64,000 nucleotides of DNA from Arcticibacterium luteifluviistationis (GCF_003258705.1 NZ_CP029480.1:4774001-4838000); one strand, 5' to 3'; positions 26,458-35,686 are shown, counted from the first letter of the stretch. Made by a program: numbers and translations. Notes: generated from the letters alone by a model not told the origin.

Positions 26458-28917
26458 CTAAAACTCTTTCTCGCCAAATTCACTCGAAGGTAGTTTAACC
26501 TTGCCATCTCGCTGATTAAAGTTAAAGCTCAGATTTAATAGCACAATATTAGTCTCCTGAATGTAATTAGTGGTAGTAAAAAAGTCAGTTCCAAAAGTGG
26601 TAATTCGCTGTTGGTTTACACCCATATTCCCAAAAGCCATGTTTTGCCACTGAGCACCCACGGTCAATTTATTATCCATAAAACTCTTTTTGACAGAAAG
26701 GTTTGGCTGATAAAAACGAGAATCTTCGCCTTGTGCGGTGTTTCTGGCAGACATATAAGAAAAGTTAAATTGAGAACTTAAACTTGGTGTAATTTTATAT
26801 GACAGGTTTGAGTTTAAAGAATAAACCCAACCTCTGCTATCCACCTTGACAGCATTTTCAAACAGTGTTCCATCTATATTTAGTCGGTAAACATTCCCTC
26901 CTACAAACCACTTTAACTTCTTTGAGGCTGCCCAAGTAAGTCCTAACTCAGAACCTACCAAGTTTGCCACACCGGCATTGGTATAAATTCGATTTAGAAT
27001 AGTGTCATTATAAACACTATTTACTCTGTTCACTATATCTGTAATATGCTGATGATAAAGATTCATATAAACCGAGAGTTTTTGAGCGTCTTTACTGATT
27101 CCCACTTCTGTAATACCAATAAACTCTGGTTTTATACGAGGGTCTCCTTGCTCCAATGTTTCTGAATGTTCCCTTTCAGGATAAGGATTCAGCTCATTAT
27201 TAGTAGAACGCTGCACTCTTCTGCTATACCCAGCTTTTAATCTCCAGTCATTACTTAAACTGTACATAATGTTTGCGGATGGAAAGAAGTTTGACAAATC
27301 GAGGTGAAAGTCGTCTGAAATACCATCTTTAAAAACCCTGTCCGACTTTTCATATCGCAGTCCAGAGCTAAACTCTAATTTGTCAAACTTGGCACTATAC
27401 ATACCATAAAGCCCATGTATTCTATTTTCAACTCTGATATCAGCACTAAAAGCATCATTCTGAACAAATGGAAGGTTATTACCTCCTCTTTCCAAATACC
27501 TAAAAACACCATCTTGGTTTTGAAGCCTGTATTGATACCCAAAAGCTAATACTCCTATTTTGATTGGTTTCTCATAATCTACTTTTAGGCGTAAAGCATT
27601 TAAAGGATTTTCGCCCGTGTTATAAGTGTACTGAAGCGTGTCAGAATAATCAAACTGATTTAAGTTCCTGTTTTTAGTATTCCCATCCAGTTGAGCATTT
27701 TCCATTAAACCAGAAACACTTATAGAAGACTGGTCTTCAAACTTGTGCAGATAATCTAAATTATAAACTTGAAAGTCTCCGGCTTTTAAAACCTGGTTTC
27801 CATTATAATAAGAGAAGGCACTAATTGCTTCACCTGAGGTAGCATCCACCTTAGTATTATTGTAAACAATATTCGCCGTTCTGTACTGTTCTCTGCTTCC
27901 TAAATACACACCTGCTGTCAATTCATTATTAGCATTCAGGTTATAAGTAGCATTTGTCCTTAGCCCATAACTCTCTCTTATAAAACTTCTTTCTCCCTCA
28001 CTAGGGAAAATAGTTTTCACGTCATTTATGATAGTAAAGGCATCCCCCACTCTTCTTCCTGCTATGTCGTTTTGAAGATAATTTACTCCGATGTTCAGCT
28101 CCAATTTCTCTTTTCTATAACTAACAGTTGCGTCTACACCCTGCCTTTTCGGCTCTGTGTCATTGAAATAAGCTTTTATTCTTGGTAAGCCATATTGCAT
28201 GTTTGCAAAAACACTCAGCCCGTCCATTGCTCCTTTTTTAGTCACAATATTCAGAATACCAGACCTTCCGTCTGCCTCATATCGGGCGGAAGGAACTGAG
28301 ATTATCTCCACTTTTTGAATAGTGTTTGCAGGAATCTGCGACAAAATAGTGGCTTGGTCTAAAGCACTTGGTTTCCCGTTTACCATAATCACAAAACCTT
28401 TTGAACCCCTCACAGAGATTTCACCCTCCACATTAACCATCACAGAAGGTATATTTTTTATCAAATCTGCCGCAGTTCCACCTTTAGCTACCTCAAATTG
28501 CTCTGAATCAAAGATTTGCTTCTCCAGTGTGGTAACCATGTTTGGTTTAATACCAGTCACTATCAGTGTCTCTAAAAGCTGACTTAAAGGAGCTAAGCCC
28601 AAAGCTCCTAAGTTAAGATTTACGCTATTTTCAGTAGCATTGATTTCTATCGATTTTGGGGCGTAGCCCACATATTCTATTTTAATAATATAAACCTCGT
28701 TGGTAGATGTTTCTATTTTAAAGCCGCCATCATCTGTACTTTGAACACCGGTAATTAGCTTACCTCCTTGTTCAAGTTTCACCGAAGCAAAAGACAAAGG
28801 TTCGTTGGTAACAGAGTCTATAACAGTTCCCGTAAGGGTCTGAAACTTTTGAGCCTGTCCACTAAACGAGCAAACTAAAAGCAAGAACAAGGTTGATATG
28901 AATAGACTTTTATACAT
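26458..28917 (-). CDS. TonB-dependent outer-membrane receptor, beta-barrel family 3 type
   Basis: A signal peptide (cleavage near 'SGQAQ') is followed by a carboxypeptidase-regulatory-like domain ('LTGTVIDSVTNEPLSFASVKL') at about 27-110, a plug domain at about 130-225 ('AADLIKNIPSVMVNVEGEISVRG', broken here as AADLIKNIPSVMV and EGEISVRG; 'IEIISVPSARYEA') and a roughly 590-residue outer-membrane barrel. The family imports or exports unknown ligands across the outer membrane using TonB energy. No SusD partner is adjacent, so it is not a classical polysaccharide-uptake pair. Length, 819 residues, is normal. Convergent with the ThuA fusion gene. Confidence 0.88.
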   Translation of the reverse strand: MYKSLFISTLFLLLVCSFSGQAQKFQTLTGTVIDSVTNEPLSFASVKLEQGGKLITGVQSTDDGGFKIETSTNEVYIIKIEYVGYAPKSIEINATENSVNLNLGALGLAPLSQLLETLIVTGIKPNMVTTLEKQIFDSEQFEVAKGGTAADLIKNIPSVMVNVEGEISVRGSKGFVIMVNGKPSALDQATILSQIPANTIQKVEIISVPSARYEADGRSGILNIVTKKGAMDGLSVFANMQYGLPRIKAYFNDTEPKRQGVDATVSYRKEKLELNIGVNYLQNDIAGRRVGDAFTIINDVKTIFPSEGERSFIRESYGLRTNATYNLNANNELTAGVYLGSREQYRTANIVYNNTKVDATSGEAISAFSYYNGNQVLKAGDFQVYNLDYLHKFEDQSSISVSGLMENAQLDGNTKNRNLNQFDYSDTLQYTYNTGENPLNALRLKVDYEKPIKIGVLAFGYQYRLQNQDGVFRYLERGGNNLPFVQNDAFSADIRVENRIHGLYGMYSAKFDKLEFSSGLRYEKSDRVFKDGISDDFHLDLSNFFPSANIMYSLSNDWRLKAGYSRRVQRSTNNELNPYPEREHSETLEQGDPRIKPEFIGITEVGISKDAQKLSVYMNLYHQHITDIVNRVNSVYNDTILNRIYTNAGVANLVGSELGLTWAASKKLKWFVGGNVYRLNIDGTLFENAVKVDSRGWVYSLNSNLSYKITPSLSSQFNFSYMSARNTAQGEDSRFYQPNLSVKKSFMDNKLTVGAQWQNMAFGNMGVNQQRITTFGTDFFTTTNYIQETNIVLLNLSFNFNQRDGKVKLPSSEFGEKEF

Positions 28918-29145
28918 TTTTCTAGATAAATTTCTATAAATGTAAATGCTTTTCTTCCATCTACTGTCCTATAGGATTGAACAAGATAAGATTAGTCCAC
29001 ATTTGGCATATCTATACTTATAAAACGTGGACTAAATCTATTCTCAGAGCCAATAATATTTCAAAGCCCTTTTGCACTGACCAATGTCATATAAAATAAT
29101 ACTTGGAAATAGTATATTGCTCGCTCTTTCAAAAGCCCTATCCAA

Positions 29146-30348
29146 GTGTATTTAAAAAACACCTTTTTATCTATTCTATTTTTTGTGCTGTTCTCACAGT
29201 GTTCTAGTGATAATTCTCATGAAAACTCACTTGAAGAAAAGAAAGCATTAAAAAAGGAAATGCTTAATAGTCTTAATGTTTTTGATGCTTTGCCAAAGGA
29301 AGTTATTGACCCCGAAAACAACATAAATACACCTAAAAAAATCGCCCTCGGCAAACTCCTTTTCTATGACCCGATTCTGTCTGGTGACAAAGACGTGGCC
29401 TGTGCTACCTGCCATCACCCTCAAAATGGCTATGCCGAATTCAGAGATTTATCAATAGGTGTAAACGGCAAAGGTTTTGGCAGCAAACGAGTTTTTAAAC
29501 AACCCAATGCTATTCCCTTTGTAAAAAGAAATGCCCACACCATACTCAATACGGCTTTTAATGGAATCAATACAAAAAACTATTACAGCCCTGACGCCGC
29601 ACCCATGTTTTGGGACTCAAGGTCAAATAGTTTGGAAGAACAGGCCATACTTCCTATTAAAACCTTTGAAGAAATGCGAGGTATGCATTTTTCGGAAGAG
29701 GATATTTTTACCGAAATAGTAAAACGACTAAAAAGCATTCCCGAATATAAATTGCTCTTCAAAGAAGCTTTTGACGACCCTGAACCCATTTCAGAAGAAA
29801 ACATTGGCAAAGCTATAGCCGCTTTTGAAAGAACGTTAATAGCTACCAACTCCCGATTTGACCAATATATGCTTGGCGACCAAGATGCTATTTCTCTTTC
29901 GGAGAAAGAAGGATTTGAGACCTTTAAAGAAGTAGGTTGCGGAAACTGTCATAATGGCCCTATGTTTTCAGACTTCAAAGCTCATACATTGGGGATTCCT
30001 AAAAACGAGAAATTAAACTTTTTTGACGCTGGTATTGATAGCACCTACGCTTTCCGAACGCCTACCTTAAGAAACTTGAGATTTACTGCTCCTTATATGC
30101 ATAATGGTAGTTTTAGCAACTTGAAAGAAGTCTTAGAATTTTACGAAGACATAGCAGACGGTAAAGAAAGACATGAAAAAGTAAGCCATGCTCAAATGGA
30201 TACATTGGTAAACGATTTACGAATAAGAGTGAAAGATATGGCTCCCATTATTTCATTTCTAAACGCTCTTAATGACCCTAATTTTGACAAAGAAGTACCT
30301 TCCAAAGTGCCTAGTGGCTTGCCTGTTGCAGGAGAAATAGGCTTATAA
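29146..30348 (+). CDS. Di-haem cytochrome c peroxidase (MauG/CcpA family) lipoprotein
   Basis: Two class c haem sites are present: CATCH at 86-90 and CGNCH at 265-269, the spacing expected of bacterial di-haem peroxidases, which reduce hydrogen peroxide in the periplasm or act as MauG-like oxidases. The GTG at 29146 opens a lipoprotein leader ('LSILFFVLFSQC'), so the protein is membrane-anchored. The closing segment 'FRTPTLRNLRFTAPYMHNG' is a family hallmark. It precedes the molybdenum hydroxylase genes by 150 bp in the same direction and may serve as their electron partner; that link is inference from position only. Confidence 0.88.
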   Translation: MYLKNTFLSILFFVLFSQCSSDNSHENSLEEKKALKKEMLNSLNVFDALPKEVIDPENNINTPKKIALGKLLFYDPILSGDKDVACATCHHPQNGYAEFRDLSIGVNGKGFGSKRVFKQPNAIPFVKRNAHTILNTAFNGINTKNYYSPDAAPMFWDSRSNSLEEQAILPIKTFEEMRGMHFSEEDIFTEIVKRLKSIPEYKLLFKEAFDDPEPISEENIGKAIAAFERTLIATNSRFDQYMLGDQDAISLSEKEGFETFKEVGCGNCHNGPMFSDFKAHTLGIPKNEKLNFFDAGIDSTYAFRTPTLRNLRFTAPYMHNGSFSNLKEVLEFYEDIADGKERHEKVSHAQMDTLVNDLRIRVKDMAPIISFLNALNDPNFDKEVPSKVPSGLPVAGEIGL

Positions 30349-30500
30349 AGAAGTAATGCAACATTTTACTTAAAAGTGTTTCTATAAATAGAGCCCTAGC
30401 CGAATTTGGTAATTCCTATTTCGTATTATAATCGGCAATATTTGAATTCAAGTTCAAAGGCTGTAAATTGTACTATCATTCAATCCTACTAAAATGTCTT

Positions 30501-30962
30501 ATGGCAGAAATAAAACTTAAAATCAACGGTCAAGACCATCAAACGAGCATTGACCCAACTACACCTCTTCTTTGGTATTTGCGTGAGCACGCCGACTTAG
30601 TAGGTACAAAATACGGCTGCGGAATAGCCCAATGCGGTGCTTGTACGGTACACATGAACGGCAACCCTATTCGCTCTTGTGTCATGCCAATTTCTGCTGT
30701 AGCAGATGCTGAGATTACCACCATTGAAGGACTTTCAGAAAATGGCGATCACCCAGTACAGCAAGCTTGGAGCGAGCTAGACGTACCGCAATGTGGCTAT
30801 TGCCAAGCGGGGCAAATGATGACTGCATCAGCCCTTTTAAGAGATAATAAGAAACCAAGCGAAGAGGAAATTGAGGCGACCATGTCGGCTCATATTTGCC
30901 GCTGCGGTACTTATCATAGAATTAAAAAGGCTGTAAAACTGGCAGGAGAGAAAATGGGTTGA
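30501..30962 (+). CDS. iorA: (2Fe-2S) subunit of a molybdenum hydroxylase, isoquinoline 1-oxidoreductase alpha type
   Basis: The start is the ATG at 30501 (MAEIKLKINGQ); the earlier TTG/ATG choices add an unlikely leader. The plant-ferredoxin cluster cysteines are in 'GTKYGCGIAQCGACTV', with a fourth in 'IRSCVMPI'. The second cluster cysteines are in 'PQCGYCQAGQ' and 'HICRCGTY'. At 153 residues it is the small subunit that carries electrons from the molybdenum centre. The large subunit follows after a 122-bp gap filled by an imperfect inverted repeat. Confidence 0.92.
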   Translation: MAEIKLKINGQDHQTSIDPTTPLLWYLREHADLVGTKYGCGIAQCGACTVHMNGNPIRSCVMPISAVADAEITTIEGLSENGDHPVQQAWSELDVPQCGYCQAGQMMTASALLRDNKKPSEEEIEATMSAHICRCGTYHRIKKAVKLAGEKMG

Positions 30963-30969
30963 GTGGATT

Positions 30970-31053
30970 GATGTCTGATGCTCGATGTTAGATGTTGGAC
31001 GCTTGAACACCTCACATCAAACACCCGACACCCGACATTAAACACCAGACACC
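30970..31053. repeat. Long imperfect inverted repeat between iorA and iorB
   Basis: The 32-nt arms 30970-31001 and 31022-31053 agree at 21 of 32 positions when one is reverse-complemented. All 11 differences are transitions, so G-U pairs keep much of the stem, with the minus strand folding best. The sequence is a chain of degenerate GATGT/GGTGTC words that starts 8 bases after the iorA stop. A one-armed relative lies at 42793-42826. Confidence 0.65.
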
Positions 31054-31084
31054 CAACAAATTCTCCCCTTCAAAATCTAAAAAA

Positions 31085-33214
31085 ATGAACAATAAAAATA
31101 CAAGAAGAGGTTTCCTAAAATCAGCATCTGTACTTACGGGTGGTTTGGTTATAGGTTTCCACTCTATCAATAAAGCCATAGCTGCGGAAATCGTGAATCC
31201 ATCGGCCATTAGTCATGAATTCAACTCGTTTTTAAGCATAGCTCCAAATGGTAAAATCACTATCTATTCACCAAATCCTGAGATTGGGCAAGGCATAAAA
31301 ACTGCTTTTCCGGTGATAGTGGCAGAAGAACTAGACGTAGATTTTAAAACTGTAGAAGTGGAGCAAGCCAACTTCTCCGATAAATATCAACGACAATTAA
31401 CCGGTGGAAGTGGTGCTATAAGACACTCTTGGGATAGGCTAAGAACAGCAGGTGCCACCGCTAGGGAACTTCTTAAAGAAGCCGCCGCAAATAAATGGGG
31501 AGTAGCAGCATACACATTAAAAACCGAAAATGGTTTTGTGATAAGCGAATACGGTAAAAGAGCTAGTTATGGCGAACTGGTAGAAGATGCTGCCAAACTA
31601 AGCCCACCAAAAGATGTTAAACTAAGAGACGCTAAAGACTATAAACTTATAGGAAAATGGCATGCGGGTGTTGACAATGCTAATCTTTTAGTTGGGAAAA
31701 GACTGTTTGGGATTGACCTTAAAAAGGAAGGCATGGTAAATGCTCAAATTCAAAGACCTACAGCCTTTGGTATGAAACTGAAGTCTTTTGACGCTACAGA
31801 GGCTCTAAAAATGCCCGGCATAATTGATGTGGTTTCTTTTGATAATAATGTGGCCATAGTAGGGAAAAGCACTTGGGAAATAATGCAGGCTCGTAAAAAA
31901 GTAAACATTGTTTATGAAAAAGATGGCGACCTAGAAAGCTCGGATGACCATAACAGAATATTCAAAACGCAGTTAGACAACCCTAATAGTGGTGAAGAAA
32001 TGCGTAAAGATGGCGATCCTGTAGCGGCTTTTGCGGCGGCAGACAAAGTGATAGAGAAGGAATACCAATGCCCTTTCCTTTCGCATAGCCCTATGGAGCC
32101 TATGAATTTTTATGCCAATGTGAAAGCTGACGGCACCGTAGAACTAGCAGGTCCAACACAAACACCAGGCAGAGCGGTAGGTTCTATTTCAAAACTTTTA
32201 GATATTCCTCAGGATAAAATTAGCCTAGAACTTACCAAAATGGGTGGTGGTTTTGGCCGTAGGCTAGATGATGGCTACGCTGTAGAGGCAGCCCAACTTT
32301 CTAGCATCATAAAAATGCCTGTGAAAGTAACTTGGACCAAAGAAGACGACATTACTGGTGGATACTACCGACCTGCCGTTAGGTATAGATTTAAAGCCGC
32401 CATTAAAGATGGTAAAATAACAGCTTTTGCCCTAAAAGGCGTAGGTATGAATGCAGGAAACTGTACGCGTCAAGATAACTTCCCAGCTGGTGCTATAGAC
32501 AACTTATTAATAGAATCTGTCAACTATAAATCTCCTATTACAACAGGCCCTTGGAGAGCTCCAATCACTAATTTCTTAGCCTATGCAGAGCAATCATTTA
32601 TAGACGAAGTGGCTCACACCATGGGCAAAGACCCTGTAACATTACGCTTAGAGCTGCTGGAAAAAGTGATGAAAAATCCAGTGGGTAAAATAACTTATGA
32701 ACCAGAAAGGTTTAAGGCTACCATAGAAATGGCAGTGGAGAAATCTCAATGGGGAAAGAAAAAAGGTGTATCGCAGGGCTTTAGTGTATACTTCTCCCAT
32801 AATTCTTATGTAGCCCAAGTGGCTGAAATGACGAAAGTAAAAGGCAAACCTTCTTTAACTAAAGTATATGCCGTAACCGACTGCGGTATAGTTATCAACC
32901 AGTCTGGTGCACGAAACCAGATTTATGGTGCCATAATAGACGGAATAGGTCATGCGATGTACGGCAAATTAAGCTTTACTAAAGGTGAGCCAGACCAAAA
33001 AAACTATGATACCTACCGACTTATCAGAATGAATGAAATACCAGAGGTGGAAGCTCATTTTGTGGATAATGGAATCGCACCAACGGGACTAGGCGAACCT
33101 GCCCTCCCTCCTACCGGCGGTGCCATTTCAAACGCCATTGCGGCAGCTACCGGAAAACGTCTATACTCGCAACCCTTTAACGAGGCTGATCAGGAAGTGG
33201 AAAGTTATATGTAA
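31085..33214 (+). CDS. iorB: Molybdopterin-binding subunit of a xanthine-dehydrogenase-family hydroxylase, isoquinoline 1-oxidoreductase beta type
   Basis: A twin-arginine signal ('NTRRGFLKSASVLTGGLVIG') shows folded export to the periplasm. Blocks typical of the family follow: 'GQGIKTAFPVIVAEELDV', 'TKMGGGFGRRLDDGYAVEAA' and the active-site loop 'GLGEPALPPTGGAISNAI', whose Glu is the catalytic base. The enzyme hydroxylates an aromatic N-heterocycle or aldehyde using water, passing electrons to IorA. IorA lacks a Tat signal and presumably travels with this subunit. 709 residues is normal. The true substrate is unknown; aldehyde oxidation is an alternative. Confidence 0.9.
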   Translation: MNNKNTRRGFLKSASVLTGGLVIGFHSINKAIAAEIVNPSAISHEFNSFLSIAPNGKITIYSPNPEIGQGIKTAFPVIVAEELDVDFKTVEVEQANFSDKYQRQLTGGSGAIRHSWDRLRTAGATARELLKEAAANKWGVAAYTLKTENGFVISEYGKRASYGELVEDAAKLSPPKDVKLRDAKDYKLIGKWHAGVDNANLLVGKRLFGIDLKKEGMVNAQIQRPTAFGMKLKSFDATEALKMPGIIDVVSFDNNVAIVGKSTWEIMQARKKVNIVYEKDGDLESSDDHNRIFKTQLDNPNSGEEMRKDGDPVAAFAAADKVIEKEYQCPFLSHSPMEPMNFYANVKADGTVELAGPTQTPGRAVGSISKLLDIPQDKISLELTKMGGGFGRRLDDGYAVEAAQLSSIIKMPVKVTWTKEDDITGGYYRPAVRYRFKAAIKDGKITAFALKGVGMNAGNCTRQDNFPAGAIDNLLIESVNYKSPITTGPWRAPITNFLAYAEQSFIDEVAHTMGKDPVTLRLELLEKVMKNPVGKITYEPERFKATIEMAVEKSQWGKKKGVSQGFSVYFSHNSYVAQVAEMTKVKGKPSLTKVYAVTDCGIVINQSGARNQIYGAIIDGIGHAMYGKLSFTKGEPDQKNYDTYRLIRMNEIPEVEAHFVDNGIAPTGLGEPALPPTGGAISNAIAAATGKRLYSQPFNEADQEVESYM

Positions 33215-33263
33215 TTTGTTTTTAGATTAAAGCGTCTTAGACAATAGACATAAGACTGTTTTG

Positions 33264-33291
33264 AAATCCTGCCCTTTGGGTGGGATTTTTG
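33264..33291 (+). terminator. Terminator after iorB (TCCTGCCC...GGGTGGGA family)
   Basis: AAATCCTGCCC pairs with GGGTGGGATTT across a TTT loop, with a tandem U-G/G-U wobble, then T5. One of six members of the same family in this window. Confidence 0.85.
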
Positions 33292-33435
33292 TTGTTAATC
33301 ATCTGATTTTCTTAGGGAAAAGAGAAGTATTTTAACATTAATAATGCTCTATTTTTGGTATAAGCTCAAATTTGAAATCAGGCTTTGGTCTTGCAGGATA
33401 AATATCTATTTTCGCAGTGTATTAAAAACATACCC

Positions 33436-34161
33436 ATGATTAAACTATTTACAAATACTTGCTTCATCTTTTTATTCCTAAGTACTACCGTTCTTTTTGC
33501 TCAAGAAACAAAAGGCGTTTCAATGGCTCCAGCTCCTGAGCTTGAAGTAAACGGAATTATTTTTTCAAGCAGCGGCGGTATAAAATTTCCTGATGGCACT
33601 ATTCAAACCACCGCCTACCTTAATACTGGAAGCCCCGCAATGGACATGGACTTGTCCGGCTTAGTTATTGAATTTGACCCTGCAACCGAGATTGAAGGGC
33701 CTGCAATGGGAGATGGAATTTCTAAAGGTTTAAATCTAGAATCTATTTCTGAAGGTTCTTCAAACTCTAGTACAACGCATATAGGAACTGGTGGTGGTAG
33801 TGGAAGCCCAAGTTTTCAAGACCTTACTATCAGTAGGCAATCCGATGCTAATACAGCTATATTCAGATCCTATGTAGGCACTGGCACTCACATCGCTTAC
33901 ATTGAGGTTTTCTACTTAAGGTATACTGGTTCTAAATATGTAATAGACCATAAAGTAAAATATGAAAATTGTCTCATTACTTCCTTTTCGATGAGTCACT
34001 CAGATGGCGGAACTCCTTCAGAAAGTATTGGTATTAATTTCCAAAAAGCATGTTATTGCTCATACACGCGAGATGCCGCCGGTGCTGCAACACGTACCAC
34101 AAGCTTTAGCTGGGATGTAGCCGCAAATTCATCTCCGGCTTGTGTGTGTGATCATTTTTAA
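33436..34161 (+). CDS. Secreted protein with an Hcp-like (T6SS tube) domain
   Basis: The start is set at the ATG at 33436, which begins a Sec signal peptide (MIKLFTNTCFIFLFL, cleavage after 'VLFAQ'). After a short 'GGIKFPDGTIQTTAY' stretch like those of fibre or collar proteins, residues about 70-225 follow the Hcp1 pattern: 'DMDLSGLVI', a Gly/Ser loop, 'SPSFQDLTISRQSD', 'HIAYIEVFYLRY', 'YENCLITSFSMS', 'PSESIGINFQKACYCSY'. Canonical Hcp forms the inner tube of type VI secretion systems and is not made with a signal peptide. No other T6SS gene is visible, so this is an exported Hcp-fold protein of unknown job. It has an unusual Cys-rich tail (CYC, CVCDHF). Confidence 0.7.
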   Translation: MIKLFTNTCFIFLFLSTTVLFAQETKGVSMAPAPELEVNGIIFSSSGGIKFPDGTIQTTAYLNTGSPAMDMDLSGLVIEFDPATEIEGPAMGDGISKGLNLESISEGSSNSSTTHIGTGGGSGSPSFQDLTISRQSDANTAIFRSYVGTGTHIAYIEVFYLRYTGSKYVIDHKVKYENCLITSFSMSHSDGGTPSESIGINFQKACYCSYTRDAAGAATRTTSFSWDVAANSSPACVCDHF

Positions 34162-34211
34162 TTTAATCTCAATTATCCTAAAGTTTAGTATTTAAAATTG
34201 CCGTTTTTAAG

Positions 34212-34246
34212 TTAAACAGAATCCGCTCTTGCGAGACTCTGTTTAA
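34212..34246. terminator. Hairpin between convergent genes
   Basis: TTAAACAGA (34212-34220) pairs with TCTGTTTAA (34238-34246), with CTC/GAG pairing inside. It lies between the Hcp-like gene and the minus-strand gene. The T run is weak; the inner sequence resembles the GAGTCTCC palindrome family. Confidence 0.45.
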
Positions 34247-34255
34247 GGAAATAGC

Positions 34256-34657
34256 TTATTTGATAATCTCAATGCTGTGATGTGGGAGGGCGAATTTATC
34301 ATCTACTAATAAAATGACTAGTTGGTCTCCTACCTTAGCATTTTCTAGCACCTTGCCGGCATTTATGCCTTTGGTGCTTTTCCTATTAAGCATTGTAAGC
34401 GTTTCGGTTTCTTTGTCTTTTAAAGCGAGCATAAAATCTATGCTTTCTCCTTTGACAGCAGTTTTATCGCCAAGCTCTACTAGGTTTACTGTTAAAACGC
34501 CATTTGTTTGAAGCGATATCTTTGAAACACCTCGTGGGCTGTATTCATTCACAACCATATTTTCTCCTAAAAACACAGCTACGCATTCGTTATGGCTCTT
34601 TTGACCCAAAGCATTAACACTGACGAAAAGCGTTAAAACTAAAATTAGATTTTTCAT
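34256..34657 (-). CDS. Small secreted protein of unknown function
   Basis: The ATG at 34657 opens a clear signal peptide (MKNLILVLTLFVSVNALGQ), leaving a mature protein of about 114 residues. The sequence shows an alternating beta pattern ('ISLQTNGVLTVNLVEL', 'DFMLALKDKETETLTML', 'QLVILLVDDKFALPHHSIEI'), one Cys and no recognised motif. It is divergent from the membrane-bound regulator at 34790 across 132 bp, so the regulator may control it. I do not recognise a family. Confidence 0.65.
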   Translation of the reverse strand: MKNLILVLTLFVSVNALGQKSHNECVAVFLGENMVVNEYSPRGVSKISLQTNGVLTVNLVELGDKTAVKGESIDFMLALKDKETETLTMLNRKSTKGINAGKVLENAKVGDQLVILLVDDKFALPHHSIEIIK

Positions 34658-34789
34658 TATTTTTCTGTTTTTGTTATGATACAAAACTAGGTTAGCCGAT
34701 TTTTTGAGTGCTAAATCAAATGTAAAAAAGTGTAAATCAAGTGTGAAAGCCTATTTTCTAGCTAATTTCTACCCTAAATTGCGATTGAA

Positions 34790-35581
34790 ATGACAAAAAA
34801 AGTATTCGCCATCCTACTCGTTTTTGTACTGTTTTCGTTTAACAAAAGTACGGACGACAAACATTTGCATATTGTACTTCGTGCAATAGGGCACGACTTA
34901 CTGGTACAAAGCAACGACAGTACTTCCCGTGTTTTACCTCTAGAAAAGTTAGATGAGCATACTTTTCAAATATCATTTGAGCATGACTTTTCATTTGTAA
35001 CGGACACGCTAATAAATGCAGTAGATAGAATTCTGAGCAAAGAGGAAATCACAAATCCTTATCAAGTGATGGTTAGAAGCTGTAAAACACAAAAGGTGAT
35101 TTATGCCTACGAAGTTAGCTCGGATACTGAATTTTTAATTCCCTGCACAGGAGTAGTGAATCCAAAAGATTGCTATCAAGTACAAGTAACATTTTTAAAA
35201 GACGAATCGCCTTATAAAGCCTGGTTTCCATTATTAGCTATTCCCTTTCTGGGCTTCTTTATATTTCTCCTGTATCGTAAAAAGAATTCGACATTAAATG
35301 AAAACGTCATTGAGGTTGACAACTCACAGCATATTATCAAAATTGGAAAAGAGTCAATTCAACTCTCCGACCAAGAATCAAAACTCTTTCAATTGCTCTC
35401 CGAAGCTGATGGCCAGATAGTAAAAAGAGAGGTTTTACTTTACGAAATATGGGAAAAAGATGGCACCATTGTATCCTCACGAAGTCTTGATGTCTTAGTT
35501 TCTAAGCTACGTAAAAAAATAACAGAAGTAAGCAATTTTCAAATCAAGAATGTACATGGGAAGGGGTATAAGCTTATTTAG
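34790..35581 (+). CDS. Membrane-bound winged-helix transcription regulator (ToxR-like layout, inverted order)
   Basis: The N-terminal leader (5-18) and a roughly 120-residue extracytoplasmic part with two Cys (C119, C128) are followed by one membrane helix (about 145-162). A cytoplasmic OmpR/PhoB-type winged helix occupies about 185-263 ('QESKLFQLLSEADGQIVKR', 'SSRSLDVLVSKLRKKI', 'VHGKGYKLI'). Known one-component regulators such as ToxR have the DNA-binding part at the N-terminus; here sensing part and effector are swapped, a form seen in Bacteroidota. There is no receiver domain, so no partner kinase is needed. The likely target is the divergent secreted gene or itself. Confidence 0.8.
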   Translation: MTKKVFAILLVFVLFSFNKSTDDKHLHIVLRAIGHDLLVQSNDSTSRVLPLEKLDEHTFQISFEHDFSFVTDTLINAVDRILSKEEITNPYQVMVRSCKTQKVIYAYEVSSDTEFLIPCTGVVNPKDCYQVQVTFLKDESPYKAWFPLLAIPFLGFFIFLLYRKKNSTLNENVIEVDNSQHIIKIGKESIQLSDQESKLFQLLSEADGQIVKREVLLYEIWEKDGTIVSSRSLDVLVSKLRKKITEVSNFQIKNVHGKGYKLI

Positions 35582-35686
35582 ATCCTAAATACTAAGGTTT
35601 CCAGAGGCTCTAAACCCTCTAACGAATCAAAAAAAATAAAAATTCAAAAAAACAGCCCACACCCCGAAGGATTCATACGTATTTAT

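Noticed and set aside
26458-28917. SusC-type half of a polysaccharide utilisation locus
   Set aside because: No SusD-like lipoprotein or glycoside hydrolase genes flank it, and the barrel is the shorter OMP_b-brl_3 type.
33436-34161. A type VI secretion locus
   Set aside because: Only the Hcp-like gene is present; no sheath, baseplate, VgrG or ClpV gene lies within the window and the protein has a Sec leader.
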